Of a stretch of 6,819 nt of DNA, positions 6,541 through 6,819 are shown piece after piece. A model generated the notes under the pieces. That model made no database searches and was not told where the DNA came from. It worked only from the letters and a program-made list of their open reading frames with translations. The position numbers and the translations under genes were made by a program. Source of the stretch: Micavibrio sp. UBA2020 (lineage in GTDB: Bacteria; Pseudomonadota; Alphaproteobacteria; Micavibrionales; UBA2020); assembly GCA_002334985.1 (NCBI GenBank), contig DDBY01000130.1, forward strand, positions 1 to 6,819, read 5' to 3'. The stretch's first letter is position 1; each line of letters starts with the position of its first letter.

Positions 6541-6819
6541 TTAAACCTTTTGCGATTTGGCGGCGACAATGCCAGCAGCAGGGTCCAGCGGCCAGCGGGC
6601 CCGCACGGGGAAATCGGCGGCATCGGTCATGCCGCGCAAAAATCTTTCCATGCCCGCCCAGGCAATCATGGCGGCATTGTCAGTGCAAAGCTTCAGTGGC
6701 GGGGCGATAAAGCGCAGACCCTTGCCAGCCGCCATGTCTTCGAGCACGGCGCGCAGGCGTTTGTTCGCGGCAACCCCGCCCGCAACGACCAAAGACGGCG
6801 CGGCAGGCGCAAGCGCCAG
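6541..6819 (-). CDS. tsaD: tRNA N6-threonylcarbamoyladenosine transferase TsaD, C-terminal part
   Basis: The last 92 codons are visible; the start lies beyond the right edge (full TsaD is about 340-360 aa). TsaD (Kae1/Gcp family) transfers threonylcarbamoyl to A37 of ANN-decoding tRNAs with TsaB and TsaE, giving t6A. Family landmarks in the visible part: [13 protein letters not shown] (residues 11-23 of the fragment), [20 protein letters not shown] (37-56) containing the conserved Asp of the DNxAMIA metal/nucleotide site, and a final RARWPLD (73-79). It is the upstream gene of the tsaD-gpsA-phosphatase run, with a 6-base gap to gpsA. Nothing appears broken in the visible part. Confidence 0.95.
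   Translation of the reverse strand: MALAPAAPSLVVAGGVAANKRLRAVLEDMAAGKGLRFIAPPLKLCTDNAAMIAWAGMERFLRGMTDAADFPVRARWPLDPAAGIVAAKSQKV

Noticed and set aside
4871..6544. Plus-strand open frames antisense to the phosphatase and gpsA (up to 291 codons)
   Set aside because: They are shadows of genes with clear catalytic motifs; His/Arg/Gly-rich and no ribosome sites seen.
1..6819. Search for CRISPR arrays, insertion-sequence ends, tRNA/rRNA genes, toxin-antitoxin pairs and tandem repeats
   Set aside because: No regularly spaced repeats, transposase motifs, tRNA-like cloverleaf or paired small genes were seen by eye.

Overview
The window is a stretch of bacterial chromosome carrying mostly housekeeping genes. 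Base composition is moderately GC-rich (mid-50s percent by eye), with GC-biased third codon positions that create long antisense shadow frames. The gene set and the tsaD-gpsA order suggest an alphaproteobacterium. That placement is an inference from gene content and protein style, not from a marker gene. I see no mobile element, CRISPR array, tRNA or rRNA.

Layout from left to right. (1) Positions 1-452, minus strand: the N-terminal 150 codons of a nitroreductase-family flavoprotein, cut by the left edge. (2) Positions 527-560: a strong hairpin terminator for acs, and just past it a possible promoter for the nitroreductase. (3) Positions 602-2557, minus strand: a complete acetyl-CoA synthetase (acs, 651 aa) with a GTG start behind a perfect Shine-Dalgarno. 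(4) Positions 2558-2899: a 342-base divergent spacer with a 14-bp palindrome touching the acs Shine-Dalgarno and one GC-rich hairpin. (5) Positions 2900-3157, plus strand: an unrecognised 85-aa acidic protein. It is separated by a bidirectional terminator from (6) an EVE-domain protein at 3225-3632, minus strand. (7) Positions 3813-4814, plus strand: an unrecognised 333-aa, probably all-helical soluble protein behind a near-consensus sigma-70 promoter. (8) Positions 4841-6819, minus strand: an apparent operon of tsaD (partial), gpsA and a cysteine-based dual-specificity-type phosphatase.

Functionally, acs feeds acetate into acetyl-CoA and gpsA makes glycerol-3-phosphate for phospholipids. TsaD makes the t6A modification on tRNA, and the EVE protein probably binds a modified base. 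These are separate transcription units rather than one pathway. I found no convincing new multi-gene system. The best candidates for follow-up are the 333-aa orphan, the phosphatase attached to tsaD-gpsA, and the solitary EVE protein.
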